Below are positions 40,236-48,511 of a stretch of 64,000 bases of DNA, in pieces. Under the pieces are notes generated by a model. It had not been told where the DNA came from, searched no databases, and worked only from the letters and a program-made list of their open reading frames with translations. Source of the DNA: VRUE01 sp963703175 (lineage in GTDB: Bacteria > Actinomycetota > Thermoleophilia > Solirubrobacterales > 70-9). The first letter of the stretch is position 1, and each line of letters begins with the position of its first letter. The stretch lies in NCBI GenBank assembly GCA_963703175.1, contig OY969794.1:1054001-1118000 (forward strand), in the 5' to 3' direction. The translations under genes were made by a program, and so were the position numbers.

Positions 40236-40940
40236 TTACCGAACTCGCTCGATGATCCTTCGGCGCTCGTGCTCGTTGAGGACGCCGGCGAAGGGCGAGT
40301 TTTGGCGGAGGTCCCGGGCGTCCTCGCTGTCGGCGACGACCGCGGCAGCGAGGTCGACGATCGGCAAAGCGAGGATCTCGCCCCAGCGGGCGGCATAGCG
40401 AGGGTGAATGTGGCCCTCGGCGGAAAGCTGGTCCACGCGGTCGCGAGCGTCGGCGACCATTCGATCATTGAGCCGATTCGCGATCGCCCGGTGGTAGGCG
40501 AGGCTGCGCTGGGCGACCGTGTCGTGGTCAACCGGGAGTCGCCGACCATCATCTGTCGCGGTCGAGTCGGCAGAGTGCCCCACACCCGCGTCCTCGCGCC
40601 GCTCGGCAAGCGCCGCGCCAAGCGGATGCCGTGTGATTCCCTTGCTCTTCAGCCGGTCGATCGACTCCCTGAGCTCGATCACGACCTGGCGTGGAACCTC
40701 GCGCCGGCCACTGGGCGTGATCACCACCGGGATCTGGCTGCTGCCGACCCAGCGATCAAATGCCGTCTGGCTGACGCCGAGGATGCGGCTCGCGCGGGAC
40801 CGGGAGAGCGTCGGCCCTAGCTGCAATTCGAGCCGCCGGCGCACCGGAGCGACCTCGGAAGCAGCTCGCGGGACGCGCTCGGCTCGGCGCAAACGGACAA
40901 TGCTGTCCACGAGGCTAATCGTTTCGGCAACCGCGGGCAT
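40236..40940 (-). CDS. DNA-binding antitoxin-like protein
   Basis: A 234-residue protein. The central part, SRASRILGVSQTAFDRWVGSSQIPVVITPSGRREVPRQVVIEL, is a MerR/excisionase-like helix-turn-helix with wing. The C-terminal third is helical with RDRVDQLSAEGHIHPRYAARWGEIL. Directly upstream of the DUF6036 gene with four bases between, it is the likely antitoxin/autoregulator. ATG 40940 lies 6 bases after TACATT (leaderless). Family name not recognised. Confidence 0.7.
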   Translation of the reverse strand: MPAVAETISLVDSIVRLRRAERVPRAASEVAPVRRRLELQLGPTLSRSRASRILGVSQTAFDRWVGSSQIPVVITPSGRREVPRQVVIELRESIDRLKSKGITRHPLGAALAERREDAGVGHSADSTATDDGRRLPVDHDTVAQRSLAYHRAIANRLNDRMVADARDRVDQLSAEGHIHPRYAARWGEILALPIVDLAAAVVADSEDARDLRQNSPFAGVLNEHERRRIIERVR

Positions 40941-40946
40941 GGTCTG

Positions 40947-40952
40947 AATGTA
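40947..40952 (-). promoter_or_regulatory. -10 box (TACATT), leaderless start at 40940
   Basis: TACATT on the minus strand, then 6 bases and ATG. It lies in the short divergent gap with the glucoamylase-like gene, which is A+T-rich. Confidence 0.45.
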
Positions 40953-40969
40953 CCTGATATTGAGAAAAA

Positions 40970-42388
40970 ATGCCTGATTTTGTAAACATGAAATGGACCG
41001 GAATCGCCCTCGCCCTCATCGCGGTGACGCTGCTAGTTTCCGGAGGGTCGCCGAGCGACCCGCGGACGCCCATGGGGCTGCCCGGCCTGCCGGCGCCCCT
41101 ACTCGGGACTGCCGTGATCGGCAACGGAGGGCGGACCGGCGCTGTCGATGCCTATGGCGATGTGGTCGACCTGCGGGCGCCGGGGCCGGCAGGACGGCCG
41201 CTGGTTGCGGTCTCATCGAAGCGGCAAGAGGCGGAAACGGTGCCGGTCAGCTCGGCGATCGTCGCGCGGGCCAAGCTCCGCGACGGGCGCACCCCGCCGC
41301 TCTGGCGTGCCAATTCGGTCCGCCAACGCTACCTGCCCGGCACCAACGTGCTGCGGACTGTCGCCTGGTTCGGCGACGAGAAAACGGTGTTGTTGCGGCG
41401 AGCCGGAGGGCCCGGCGAGGTCGACGCTGACCGCCGCTGGCTGGCGCAGGCGCGCCCACTCGGCCGGGCGCCTCGCTGGGCGCGGGCGATGTACCGGCGG
41501 TCGCTGCTGGTCCTGCGCGCATTGACCGACCGGCGAACCGGGGCGGTCGCCGCCGGCGCCCGCGACGGCTGGGCCTACGTCTGGCCGCGCGACGCCGCCA
41601 CGGTGGCGATGGCCTTTGTCTCGGCCGGATACGGGCGGGAGGCGCGACGGGTCGTGCGCTTTCTCCACGGCCTGGACCTGAACGCCGCCGCGCGGTTCGG
41701 CGGAACGGGCGCGCCGGTTTCGGGACGCGGCGCGCAGGGCGACGCGGCAGGCTGGGTCACGGCGGCAACTCGGGCCGCCGGGCTCCAGACACCCTCAGCC
41801 GAAGGACTCGAAAAGCCAGATTCGGCTGCCAGCCACTGGCAGTGGCGCAATCGCGCCGACTACCAGGAGGGCGACGCAGACAGTTACCTCGGCAACGCGA
41901 TCGCGTCCGCCGCGGATCTGGGTGCGTTCGAGACTGGACGAAGGCTGGTGCGCACTGCTGACGATCCGGGCTCTGAGCTCGACTCGGCGGCGGCCTGGGC
42001 CGCACGGCCTTTCCCCCGCCCCGCTCTATTCCCCGCGATCCGCCGCACCCTGCTCCAACTCGTCGCTAACCGCGGGACCAGTTTCGGCATCGTCCCGTCG
42101 CAGGACTGGCCCGGGGGCGACGACCCTTGGACGGCACCCACGGCCTGGACGGCATTGGCGTTGGCCGCCCTCGCCCGGTACGACCACGGGCGACAGGCGC
42201 GGCGCGATCGTCAGGCGGCTCTCCGGCTCATGGCAGACCTGCGCCGCGCCGCAACGCCGCTCGGCCTGCTCCCCGAGCGGATCGACGCCAACACCGGCCT
42301 CCCGACCTCCACCACGCCCCTCGCCTGGTCCCACGCCTTCGCGATCCTCGCGATACGTGAACTCTGGCCGGGACGTGCCGTCGGCTAG
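40970..42388 (+). CDS. Exported GH15/glucoamylase-like protein
   Basis: A 472-residue protein with a signal-like helix (ALALIAVTLLVSGG); the start may be ATG 40970 or ATG 40988, the latter giving a tidier signal peptide. DGWAYVWPRDAATVAMAFVSAGYGREARRVVRFL is the GH15 (alpha/alpha)6-barrel hallmark. GIVPSQDWPGG and LLPERIDANTGLPTSTTPLAWSHAFAIL correspond to the C-terminal active-site region, where the general base Glu is in LLPE. Likely releases glucose or trehalose units outside the cell. A 12-base-pair hairpin surrounds the stop. Confidence 0.82.
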   Translation: MPDFVNMKWTGIALALIAVTLLVSGGSPSDPRTPMGLPGLPAPLLGTAVIGNGGRTGAVDAYGDVVDLRAPGPAGRPLVAVSSKRQEAETVPVSSAIVARAKLRDGRTPPLWRANSVRQRYLPGTNVLRTVAWFGDEKTVLLRRAGGPGEVDADRRWLAQARPLGRAPRWARAMYRRSLLVLRALTDRRTGAVAAGARDGWAYVWPRDAATVAMAFVSAGYGREARRVVRFLHGLDLNAAARFGGTGAPVSGRGAQGDAAGWVTAATRAAGLQTPSAEGLEKPDSAASHWQWRNRADYQEGDADSYLGNAIASAADLGAFETGRRLVRTADDPGSELDSAAAWAARPFPRPALFPAIRRTLLQLVANRGTSFGIVPSQDWPGGDDPWTAPTAWTALALAALARYDHGRQARRDRQAALRLMADLRRAATPLGLLPERIDANTGLPTSTTPLAWSHAFAILAIRELWPGRAVG

Positions 42389-42421
42389 AGGCCGCTATGG
42401 ATACCTAAGCGACGGCACGTC
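42372..42421. terminator. Hairpin enclosing the stop codon between convergent genes
   Basis: Perfect 12-base arms GACGTGCCGTCG (42372-42383) and CGACGGCACGTC (42410-42421) enclose 26 bases that include the TAG at 42386-42388. There is no T-run, so it is more a bidirectional structure than a classical terminator. Confidence 0.55.
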
Positions 42422-42425
42422 TGAG

Positions 42426-42980
42426 TCAGAGCGCGGCGAGGGCGGCGGCGACCGCCTCCTCCGGAGTCTCGGCCGCGACGATGCCGGGACCGCCCTCCAT
42501 CTGCTCCCACCCCGAGACGCTCCAGCTGCGCAGGGCAATGACGGTCCGTCCCAGGTTGCGGGCGTGGGCGATCTCCGAAAGCGTGCCCCATTCGCCGCTG
42601 ATCGCGATCGCGGCTTCCCCGGACGCGACAACGGCAAGGTTCCGAGCGTGGCCGATCCCGGTCGCGACCACCTGCGTGCAGTAGGGGTTCGCGTCGTCGA
42701 TCGAGACCCAAGGGAGGATGCCGAGCACCGTGCCGCCAGCTCCCGCCGCTCCGCGCGCTGCCGCTTCCATAACCCCGCCGCGCCCGCCGCAGACCACAGT
42801 CACTCCCGCCTCCGCCAGGCGCCGGCCGACCTCCTCGGCAAGTGTCCACGCCACGCTCTCTTTGCCGCACCCGCCGGAGCCGATGACGGCGATCTGACGC
42901 CCGCGCTCAGAAGGGAGGGGGTGGGGCTCAACCGAACCTCCCCGCTGTTCGTGAGGGCGAGCCCCACCCCCTCCCTTCAC
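42426..42980 (-). CDS. LOG-family/TIGR00725-like Rossmann protein
   Basis: A 184-residue protein. IAVIGSGGCGKESVAWTLAEEVGRRL and VVCGGRGGVMEAAARGAAGAGGTVLGILP match the nucleotide-binding face of TIGR00725-type LOG-fold proteins (PGGxGTxxE-like segment is SGEWGTLSE). The only in-frame standard start is GTG 42980, overlapping the helicase stop (GTGA); the first ~25 codons then run through a 20-base-pair palindrome and are low in complexity, so the fold really begins near residue 31. Function unclear: members include phosphoribohydrolases, but the PGGxGT motif is altered. Confidence 0.75.
   Translation of the reverse strand: MKGGGGARPHEQRGGSVEPHPLPSERGRQIAVIGSGGCGKESVAWTLAEEVGRRLAEAGVTVVCGGRGGVMEAAARGAAGAGGTVLGILPWVSIDDANPYCTQVVATGIGHARNLAVVASGEAAIAISGEWGTLSEIAHARNLGRTVIALRSWSVSGWEQMEGGPGIVAAETPEEAVAAALAAL
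42910..42978. repeat. Perfect 20-base-pair palindrome starting in a stop codon
   Basis: Arms at 42910-42929 and 42959-42978 are perfectly complementary (left arm begins GAAGGGAGGGGG) and enclose 29 bases. The right arm ends inside the helicase stop codon (42977-42979). The element is translated in frame as the N-terminus of the next gene. Confidence 0.85.
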
Positions 42981-45250
42981 TGCGCGCCCTGCATCGTCCG
43001 CATCAGCTCCAAGGCTCCCGCCTTGTGTAGCGGTTCGTTGAGGTTGCCGCACTTGGGACTCTGCACGCAGGAGGGACAGCCGGACTCGCAGGGGCACTCG
43101 CCGATCAGCCGCTCGGCGTCGCCAAGCAGGCGCTCGAACTGCTCGTAGCCGCGCAGCGTGATTCCCACGCCGCCGGGGTGACCGTCGTAGATGAAGATCG
43201 TCGGGCGGCCGGTCTGGAAGTGGACGTTGGTCGAGAGCCCGCCGATGTCCCAGCGGTCGCACATCGCGATCAGGGGCAGCACCGCGATCTGGCCGTGCTC
43301 GGTCGCGTGCAGGGCGCCGAGCAACACGTCAGGCGGCAGCACGCCGTCGAGGTCGTCCGGCAGGACGTACCAGAGCGCCTGGGTGACGAAGTGCTGCTCG
43401 GGCAGCTCCAGGGCGACGATGTCGATCGGCTCCTGCTCGGAGATCGAGACCCGCTGGAAGGCGATCACCTGCTCACTCACCGAGACTTCGCCGAAGTGCA
43501 GCTCGACCCCCGAGGTCGCGCGCTGTTCCCGCAGCCGCTCGATATAGATCTCGGTCTCCTTTTTCGGCCTCGTGTACCAGTCGCCGTCGAAGCGGGAGAC
43601 GATCGCGCGCCGCCCCTCAATGTCGAGCTGCTCGACCTCGTAGGAGCGCCCTAGGTGAAGATAGACGGCGCCGGGGTGGATCGTGGTGAAGGCCCGCTCG
43701 GTCTCGACCAAGCCGAGCATCTCACCCGAGTCGCGCTCGATCACCGCGACCGAGTTGGCTGAAGCCGAGCGCAACGGGATCTTCGCCGCGACGAACTCGC
43801 TGCCGGCCGGCAGCAGCCGACCACCGGCGCGGCGCAGCTCGCCGGCCGAGGTCAGTCGCTCGGCCCGCTCGCGCCAGCCCGCGCCGAAGACCTCGTCGTC
43901 CTCGCCGCTCAGCGGCATCTCGTAGGCAGCGGCGACCATGTGCCGCGAGGCGATCTGCTCGCTCTCATGGTCGAGAATCGCCGCCTCGACCGGCCGCTCG
44001 ATGAACTCGTCCGGATGGCGACAGAAGAACTGGTCGAGCGCGTCGGCGCCGGCGACGTAGACGGCGAGCCCGCGCCGCTGGCGGCCCGCCCGCCCCCACA
44101 TCTGGCGCAGGCTGGCGACGGTGCCAGGGAAGGTGACGCAGATTGCCGCGTCGAGCTCGCCGATGTCGATGCCGAGCTCGAGCGCGTCGGTCGCGACCAC
44201 AGCGAGTAGCTCCCCAGCTGCCAGCCGCGCCTCGATATCGCGCCGCTGCTGGGGCGTATAGCCGCCGCGGTAGGGAGCGATCCGCTTGGCCAGCTCGGGC
44301 TTGCCGCGCCGCTGCAGCGCCTCGCCCGTGAAGCGCTGGATCAGCTCGATCCCGCGGCGACTTTTGAGGAAGCAGATCGTCCGCACGTCCTGGGAGACCA
44401 ACTCGGCCAGCAGGTCCGCGGCCTCGGAGAGGGCGGAGCGCCGCGTACCGCTCGCCTTGTCGATCAACGGCGGGTTCCACATCGCGATCTCGCGCCCGCT
44501 GCGCGGCGCACCGTCGTCGTCGATCAGCTCGAACGGCTCGCCGACCAACCGCTCGGCCAGCTCGAGCGGATTGGCGATCGTCGCCGAGGCGAGCAGGAAA
44601 CGCGGCTCGGCGCCGTAGGCCCGCGCCACCCGCCGCAGCCGCCGCAGCACGTTGGCGACGTGCGAGCCGAAGACGCCGCGGTAAGTGTGGGCCTCGTCGA
44701 CGACAATCCAACCGAGGTTGGCGATGAAGTCGCCCCAGCTCTTGTGGTTGGGCAAGAGGCCGACGTGCAGCATGTCGGGGTTGGTGAGGACGAGGTTGTT
44801 GCGGCGGCGGATCGCCGGGCGCTCCTCGCGCGGCGTGTCGCCGTCGTAGATCGCCTCACGCAGATTGGGCGGCCGCAGCGCTGCCAGCTTGCGCGCCTGA
44901 TCCTGCGCCAGCGCCTTGGTCGGGTAGAGGTAGAGGGCCCGGCGTTTGGAGTCGCGCGCGATGCCGTCAAGGACCGGCAGGTTGAAGGCGAGACTCTTGC
45001 CCGATGCCGTCCCGCTCGTGATCACCAGATTGGAGGCAGCGGCCGCTTTCAGCGCTTCGCGCTGGTGCGAGTAGAGCCGCTCGATTCCAGCCCGGCCCAG
45101 CGCTTCGACCAAGCCCGGGTCAAGCGAGCGCGGCATCGCCACCGGCTTCGCCTTGCGCTCCGGCTCGCTGCTCTCGGCGACAATGCGGCCGTCGCGGCGG
45201 GCTGGGTCGATCGCGATAGCCCACGGAGTCTCAAGCAGGCTCTTTGCCAT
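42977..45250 (-). CDS. DEAD/DEAH helicase with DUF1998 zinc module (MrfA/YprA-like)
   Basis: A 757-residue SF2 helicase. Walker A TSGTASGKSLAF, then LYLYPTKALAQDQ, DEAH box VVDEAHTYRG, SAT motif LLASATIANP, and motif VI MWGRAGRQRRG. The C-terminal module has four Cys in CPCESGCPSCVQSPKCGNLNEPLHK, the DUF1998 metal site of MrfA-type DNA-repair helicases, which work in mitomycin lesion excision. Starts at ATG 45250, overlapping the folP stop by one base (TGATG). Partner nuclease MrfB is not seen here. Confidence 0.92.
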   Translation of the reverse strand: MAKSLLETPWAIAIDPARRDGRIVAESSEPERKAKPVAMPRSLDPGLVEALGRAGIERLYSHQREALKAAAASNLVITSGTASGKSLAFNLPVLDGIARDSKRRALYLYPTKALAQDQARKLAALRPPNLREAIYDGDTPREERPAIRRRNNLVLTNPDMLHVGLLPNHKSWGDFIANLGWIVVDEAHTYRGVFGSHVANVLRRLRRVARAYGAEPRFLLASATIANPLELAERLVGEPFELIDDDGAPRSGREIAMWNPPLIDKASGTRRSALSEAADLLAELVSQDVRTICFLKSRRGIELIQRFTGEALQRRGKPELAKRIAPYRGGYTPQQRRDIEARLAAGELLAVVATDALELGIDIGELDAAICVTFPGTVASLRQMWGRAGRQRRGLAVYVAGADALDQFFCRHPDEFIERPVEAAILDHESEQIASRHMVAAAYEMPLSGEDDEVFGAGWRERAERLTSAGELRRAGGRLLPAGSEFVAAKIPLRSASANSVAVIERDSGEMLGLVETERAFTTIHPGAVYLHLGRSYEVEQLDIEGRRAIVSRFDGDWYTRPKKETEIYIERLREQRATSGVELHFGEVSVSEQVIAFQRVSISEQEPIDIVALELPEQHFVTQALWYVLPDDLDGVLPPDVLLGALHATEHGQIAVLPLIAMCDRWDIGGLSTNVHFQTGRPTIFIYDGHPGGVGITLRGYEQFERLLGDAERLIGECPCESGCPSCVQSPKCGNLNEPLHKAGALELMRTMQGAQ

Positions 45251-46086
45251 CAGACCGGGCTCCGGATTGCGCCAGCAACCTTGACCGCCTGGAGAGTTGA
45301 CCGATCGTGAATCCGCAAGATGTCCGCCCCCTCGCGCACCGCCAGCGTCACCGCCGCGACCGTCCCCCACTCACGCTCGCCGGCCGGCAGGCGCTCCTCC
45401 CAGCTTCCGGCGAGGACCGCGCCGATGAAGTCCTTGCGCGAGAGCGAGACGTAGAGCGGCAGGCCGAGTGAGCGCAGCTCGCCGAGCCGTCGCAGGATCT
45501 CGAGGTCTTGCTCCATCGTAAGGTCGAAGTCGAGCCCAGGGTCGATCGCGATCTGCTCCATATCCACTCCAAGTCGCGAGGCCAGCTCGACTCTCCCCCC
45601 CAGCCACGACTTCAGGTGCTCGACGACGTCGTCGTAGGCGCGCGCCGGTCGGTCGACCCGCGGTGGCCCCTCGATGTGCATAAGCACGTAGCCACAGCCC
45701 GTCTCGGCAACCAGCTCGAACATCTCCTCCGAGCCGCCGGAGATGTCGTTGACGGCAACTGCGCCCGCCGCCAGCGCCTGCCGCGCCACCTCGACCGAGA
45801 AGGTGTCGGCGGAGATGGGCACCCCCGAGCCGGCCAGCCCTTCAACCGCTGGGACCAGTGCCGCGGCCTCCTCCTCGGCACCGACCGGCGGCCCGCTGCG
45901 CGCCGCCACAGCCCCCACGTCCAGCATGTCGAAGCCGGCCTCGACCAGCTGCATGCCATCGGCTACCGCCTGCTTCGCCGTCCCGCTACGAGCTCCCTCG
46001 AACATCGAGTCGGTCGTCACGTTGACGATGCCAGCGGCAATCGGCTGATCCAGCTGGAGCGTTCGGTGGGACAGCCGCCACCTCAT
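45250..46086 (-). CDS. folP: Divergent dihydropteroate synthase-family protein
   Basis: A 278-residue TIM-barrel. GIVNVTTDSMFEG corresponds to the DHPS loop 1 (IMGILNVTPDSF), ISADTFSVEVAR to loop with the catalytic Asp, DPGLDFDLTMEQDLEILRRL and SLSRKDFIGAVLAG to the pterin/phosphate-binding region, RIHD to the last motif. The second signature DIGGESTRPG is replaced by DVGAVAARSGPPVG, losing the Ser-Thr-Arg, so pABA binding may differ. It may be a second, specialised homologue; the symbol is therefore tentative. Start ATG 46086; the frame upstream runs into a 97-base repeat and is not used. Confidence 0.78.
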   Translation of the reverse strand: MRWRLSHRTLQLDQPIAAGIVNVTTDSMFEGARSGTAKQAVADGMQLVEAGFDMLDVGAVAARSGPPVGAEEEAAALVPAVEGLAGSGVPISADTFSVEVARQALAAGAVAVNDISGGSEEMFELVAETGCGYVLMHIEGPPRVDRPARAYDDVVEHLKSWLGGRVELASRLGVDMEQIAIDPGLDFDLTMEQDLEILRRLGELRSLGLPLYVSLSRKDFIGAVLAGSWEERLPAGEREWGTVAAVTLAVREGADILRIHDRSTLQAVKVAGAIRSPV

Positions 46087-46095
46087 GCGACCCCT

Positions 46096-46192
46096 CCCGC
46101 GGGTGGCGCGGCGGCGGGGGTCCCCCATAGCGGAGGGCTCGCGAAGCGAGTCCGAGCACATGGGGGAGGGCCGCCGCGACAGGACCCGCGGG
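46096..46192. repeat. 97-base palindromic repeat, copy A
   Basis: Outer arms CCCGCGGGT (46096-46104) and ACCCGCGGG (46184-46192) enclose nested stems, including CCCCCAT/ATGGGGG and GGCTCGC-GAA-GCGAGTC. Within the body it differs from copy B (54488-54584) at one base in about 88. One outer pair is C-G here and G-C in copy B. It lies in the divergent gap between folP and the HAD gene. Confidence 0.92.
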
Positions 46193-46244
46193 CCGGGTGC
46201 ATGGTCCCTAACCAGTTCATCCGGCTACCGTAGCGACCGCACCC

Positions 46245-47060
46245 ATGCCCCTGAGTTGCGTCTACACCGACCTCGACGGGACCCTGCTCGGGCAGGGCGC
46301 CTCGCTCTTCCGCGATGCCGAGGGCGACTTCTCGCTGGCCCAGTCGCGGGGGCTGGAGGCCTGCCACCGGGCCGGGGTCGAGGTTGTGATCATGTCCGGC
46401 CGCCGCGAGCCCCAGGTCCACGAGGCAGCCCGACTGATGGGACAGACCTCCTACATCTACGAGGCCGGCTGCGCTTTCGCGATCGACGGCGAGACGACGC
46501 TCCTGACCGGCGACCTCGTCCCCGACGAGGACGGCACCGTCTACGAGAAGATCGAGCGACAGGGCATCCCGAAGCTGCTCTTCGAGCACTTCGAAGGGCG
46601 GCTCGAGTACCACTCGCCCTGGCACCACGGCCGCATCCTCTCCCACCTCTTCCGCGGCAAGGTCGATGTCGACGAGGCGAATGAGCTGCTCGCTGCCCGC
46701 GGTCACGAGAATCTGCGCCTGCTCGACAACGGCGCGATCGGCCGCGAGATGCCCGCGATCGAGGGTCCCACCCACGCCTACCACCTGGTGCCCAAGCTGG
46801 TCAGCAAGGCGGGCGCTGTCGCCGCCCACGCCCGTGCCCGTGGCTTCGACCCGGCCGAGTGCATCGCCGTTGGCGACTCGGTCGAGGACCTCGAGGTCGC
46901 CGCCGCGGTCGGCCGCTTCTTCGTCGTCGCCAACGGCCCCGAGCGTGACCCCGGCCTGCGCGCCGCGCTCGCCACCTGGGACAACGTCACCGTCACCGAG
47001 GGATCGATGGGCGACGGCTTCTACGAGGCGGTCGTTACCAGCCTGATGGAGCGCCGCTGA
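46245..47060 (+). CDS. HAD-IIB phosphatase (mannosyl-3-phosphoglycerate/sugar phosphatase type)
   Basis: A 271-residue Cof-type HAD hydrolase: motif I CVYTDLDGTLL (D9, D11), motif II VIMSGR, motif III VSK with Lys, and motif IV CIAVGDSVEDLEVA. The cap domain between ~85 and 190 is C2-type. Substrate is probably a sugar phosphate. A TACCGT box ends 13 bases before the ATG. The DtxR-type gene follows after 23 bases. Confidence 0.87.
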   Translation: MPLSCVYTDLDGTLLGQGASLFRDAEGDFSLAQSRGLEACHRAGVEVVIMSGRREPQVHEAARLMGQTSYIYEAGCAFAIDGETTLLTGDLVPDEDGTVYEKIERQGIPKLLFEHFEGRLEYHSPWHHGRILSHLFRGKVDVDEANELLAARGHENLRLLDNGAIGREMPAIEGPTHAYHLVPKLVSKAGAVAAHARARGFDPAECIAVGDSVEDLEVAAAVGRFFVVANGPERDPGLRAALATWDNVTVTEGSMGDGFYEAVVTSLMERR

Positions 47061-47070
47061 GCGCTCTGGC

Positions 47071-47076
47071 TAGTAT
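47071..47076 (+). promoter_or_regulatory. -10 box (TAGTAT), leaderless start for the DtxR-type gene
   Basis: TAGTAT, then 7 bases and ATG 47084, inside the 23-base gap after the HAD gene, so the regulator has its own promoter. Confidence 0.55.
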
Positions 47077-47083
47077 CGAGCCG

Positions 47084-47791
47084 ATGGAGAACGCGACCGT
47101 AGCCGAGCAGGAGTACCTGGAGATCATGTTCTGGCTGGAGGAGGCCGGGCTGCCGATGACCGGCGCCAACATCGCCCGCGCGATGCAGCTCTCGCCCCCG
47201 ACCGTGCACGAGATGGTCGGCCGCCTCGTCGACGACGGCTATGTCGCGAGAAATGCCGACAAATCGCTCGCCTTCACCGAATCCGGACGCGAGCACGCCA
47301 GCCACATCGTCCGCCGCCACCGCATGATCGAGCGCTTCCTTACCGACGTCCTCGGCATCCCCTGGGATGAGGTGCACGAGGAGGCCGAGCGGATCGAGCA
47401 CGCGATGTCGCCGGTGCTGGAGGAGCGCATGCGGGCGGCGATCGGCGACGCGACGACGTGCCCCCACGGCCACCCAATCGTCGAGGGTGTGCGCGAGACC
47501 GGCTCGCTGCTGGCCGACGTCGAGGTCGGCGCCAAGGTCCACGTCCTGCGCTTCGAGAACGAGGCCGAGGAGCTGCTGCACTACCTCAAAGCGGCCGGCC
47601 TCGAGCCGGGCCTGGAGGGAGTTGTTGAGAGCTCCGACGAGGAGGGGATCACAATTGCCTCCGCCGACGGGCCGCACCGGGTCTCGCCCAGCGTCGCCGA
47701 GACCGTTTCGGTCCGCGCCGACCCGGCGCCGCCACCGCGGGCTGCAATCCCCGAGCAGCTCGTGCTGTCTTCGGACCGCTACGGCCGCTGA
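47084..47791 (+). CDS. DtxR/MntR-family metal-dependent repressor
   Basis: A 235-residue protein. An N-terminal winged helix (GLPMTGANIARAMQLSPPTVHEMVGRLVDDGYV) is followed by the metal-binding dimerisation domain (GREHASHIVRRHRMIERFLTDVLGIPWDEVHEEAERIEHAMS, with the His/Glu ligands) and a C-terminal FeoA/SH3-like domain (VGAKVHVLRFENEAEELLHYL). Such proteins repress metal uptake or storage genes when loaded with Fe or Mn. It lies convergent with the ferritin/ECF operon, which may be among its targets; no operator was identified. Confidence 0.92.
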   Translation: MENATVAEQEYLEIMFWLEEAGLPMTGANIARAMQLSPPTVHEMVGRLVDDGYVARNADKSLAFTESGREHASHIVRRHRMIERFLTDVLGIPWDEVHEEAERIEHAMSPVLEERMRAAIGDATTCPHGHPIVEGVRETGSLLADVEVGAKVHVLRFENEAEELLHYLKAAGLEPGLEGVVESSDEEGITIASADGPHRVSPSVAETVSVRADPAPPPRAAIPEQLVLSSDRYGR

Positions 47792-47825
47792 ATCGATTCT
47801 GGCGTTGTCCTAGTCAGAATCGATT
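47791..47825. terminator. Bidirectional hairpin joining two convergent stop codons
   Basis: Arms AATCGATTCT (47791-47800) and AGAATCGATT (47816-47825) pair perfectly around 15 bases. The left arm begins with the last base of the DtxR-type TGA and the right arm ends at the first base of the anti-sigma stop. No extended T-run. Confidence 0.65.
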
Positions 47826-48511
47826 TACTGGGGCACGGCCATGCTGACGATCGGGTCCGAGGTCGGGTAGTCGCTGCCCCCAGACGGCTCGGCCGTGACC
47901 ATCACCGCGTTGACGTTGTGCATGTCGTCGATCACCGCGGTCGCCGTGCCATCGCGGTTGGGGACAAAGAGCGTCTGCGCCGATTCGATTCGCTTGCCGC
48001 GCCGCACCCATGCCTGCAGGACTTTGCTGGGGGGCAACTGGTGGACGTTGGCGAGCCGCAGGGTGCCGGTATTTTCCTCGCGCACGAGCTTCGCCGTCAC
48101 CCCGGGGGCATGGCCGGAAGCCACCGTGGTCGCATCCCCTCCTCCGCTGCCACCGTTGTCGCTAATCGCATAGCCAGCGACCGCGGCGACGAGGAGGGCG
48201 AACACGGCAACGCCGGCCAACGGCCGCAGGACGGGCATACGCCTCCAGCCGAGGCGGACCCCCGGGCGCTTCGACACGGCGCCGGCGTTGACCTCGCCCA
48301 TGATCCGCGTCCGCAGCTCTCCCGGCGGCTCGACCCGCTGCACAGTCTCCGGCAGCAGCTGCGCTGCCGGGCGTAGCCACTCAAGCTCGGCACGGCATTC
48401 CTCGCAGCCCGCAAGATGCTGCTCAAGCCCGGCCGCCTCGCCGGGATCCAGGGCCCCCAGCAGGTAGGCGCTGAGCTCATCGCGCCGCAGTTCGTGCTCT
48501 CTCTCGTTCAT
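47825..48511 (-). CDS. RskA-type anti-sigma factor
   Basis: A 228-residue membrane protein. The N-terminal zinc-binding anti-sigma domain has H32-x3-C36-x2-C39 (HLAGCEECRAEL). A transmembrane helix (LAGVAVFALLVAAVAGYAI) lies near residue 105, and the outer domain (RLANVHQLPPSKVLQAWVRRGKRIESAQTLFVP) is the RskA fold. It should bind and hold the ECF sigma factor encoded just upstream, with which it overlaps by four bases (ATGA), until proteolysed. Confidence 0.92.
   Translation of the reverse strand: MNEREHELRRDELSAYLLGALDPGEAAGLEQHLAGCEECRAELEWLRPAAQLLPETVQRVEPPGELRTRIMGEVNAGAVSKRPGVRLGWRRMPVLRPLAGVAVFALLVAAVAGYAISDNGGSGGGDATTVASGHAPGVTAKLVREENTGTLRLANVHQLPPSKVLQAWVRRGKRIESAQTLFVPNRDGTATAVIDDMHNVNAVMVTAEPSGGSDYPTSDPIVSMAVPQ

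Noticed and set aside
46087..46161. Longer N-terminus for the DHPS-like protein
   Set aside because: It would be encoded by the 97-base repeat and lacks similarity to the family.
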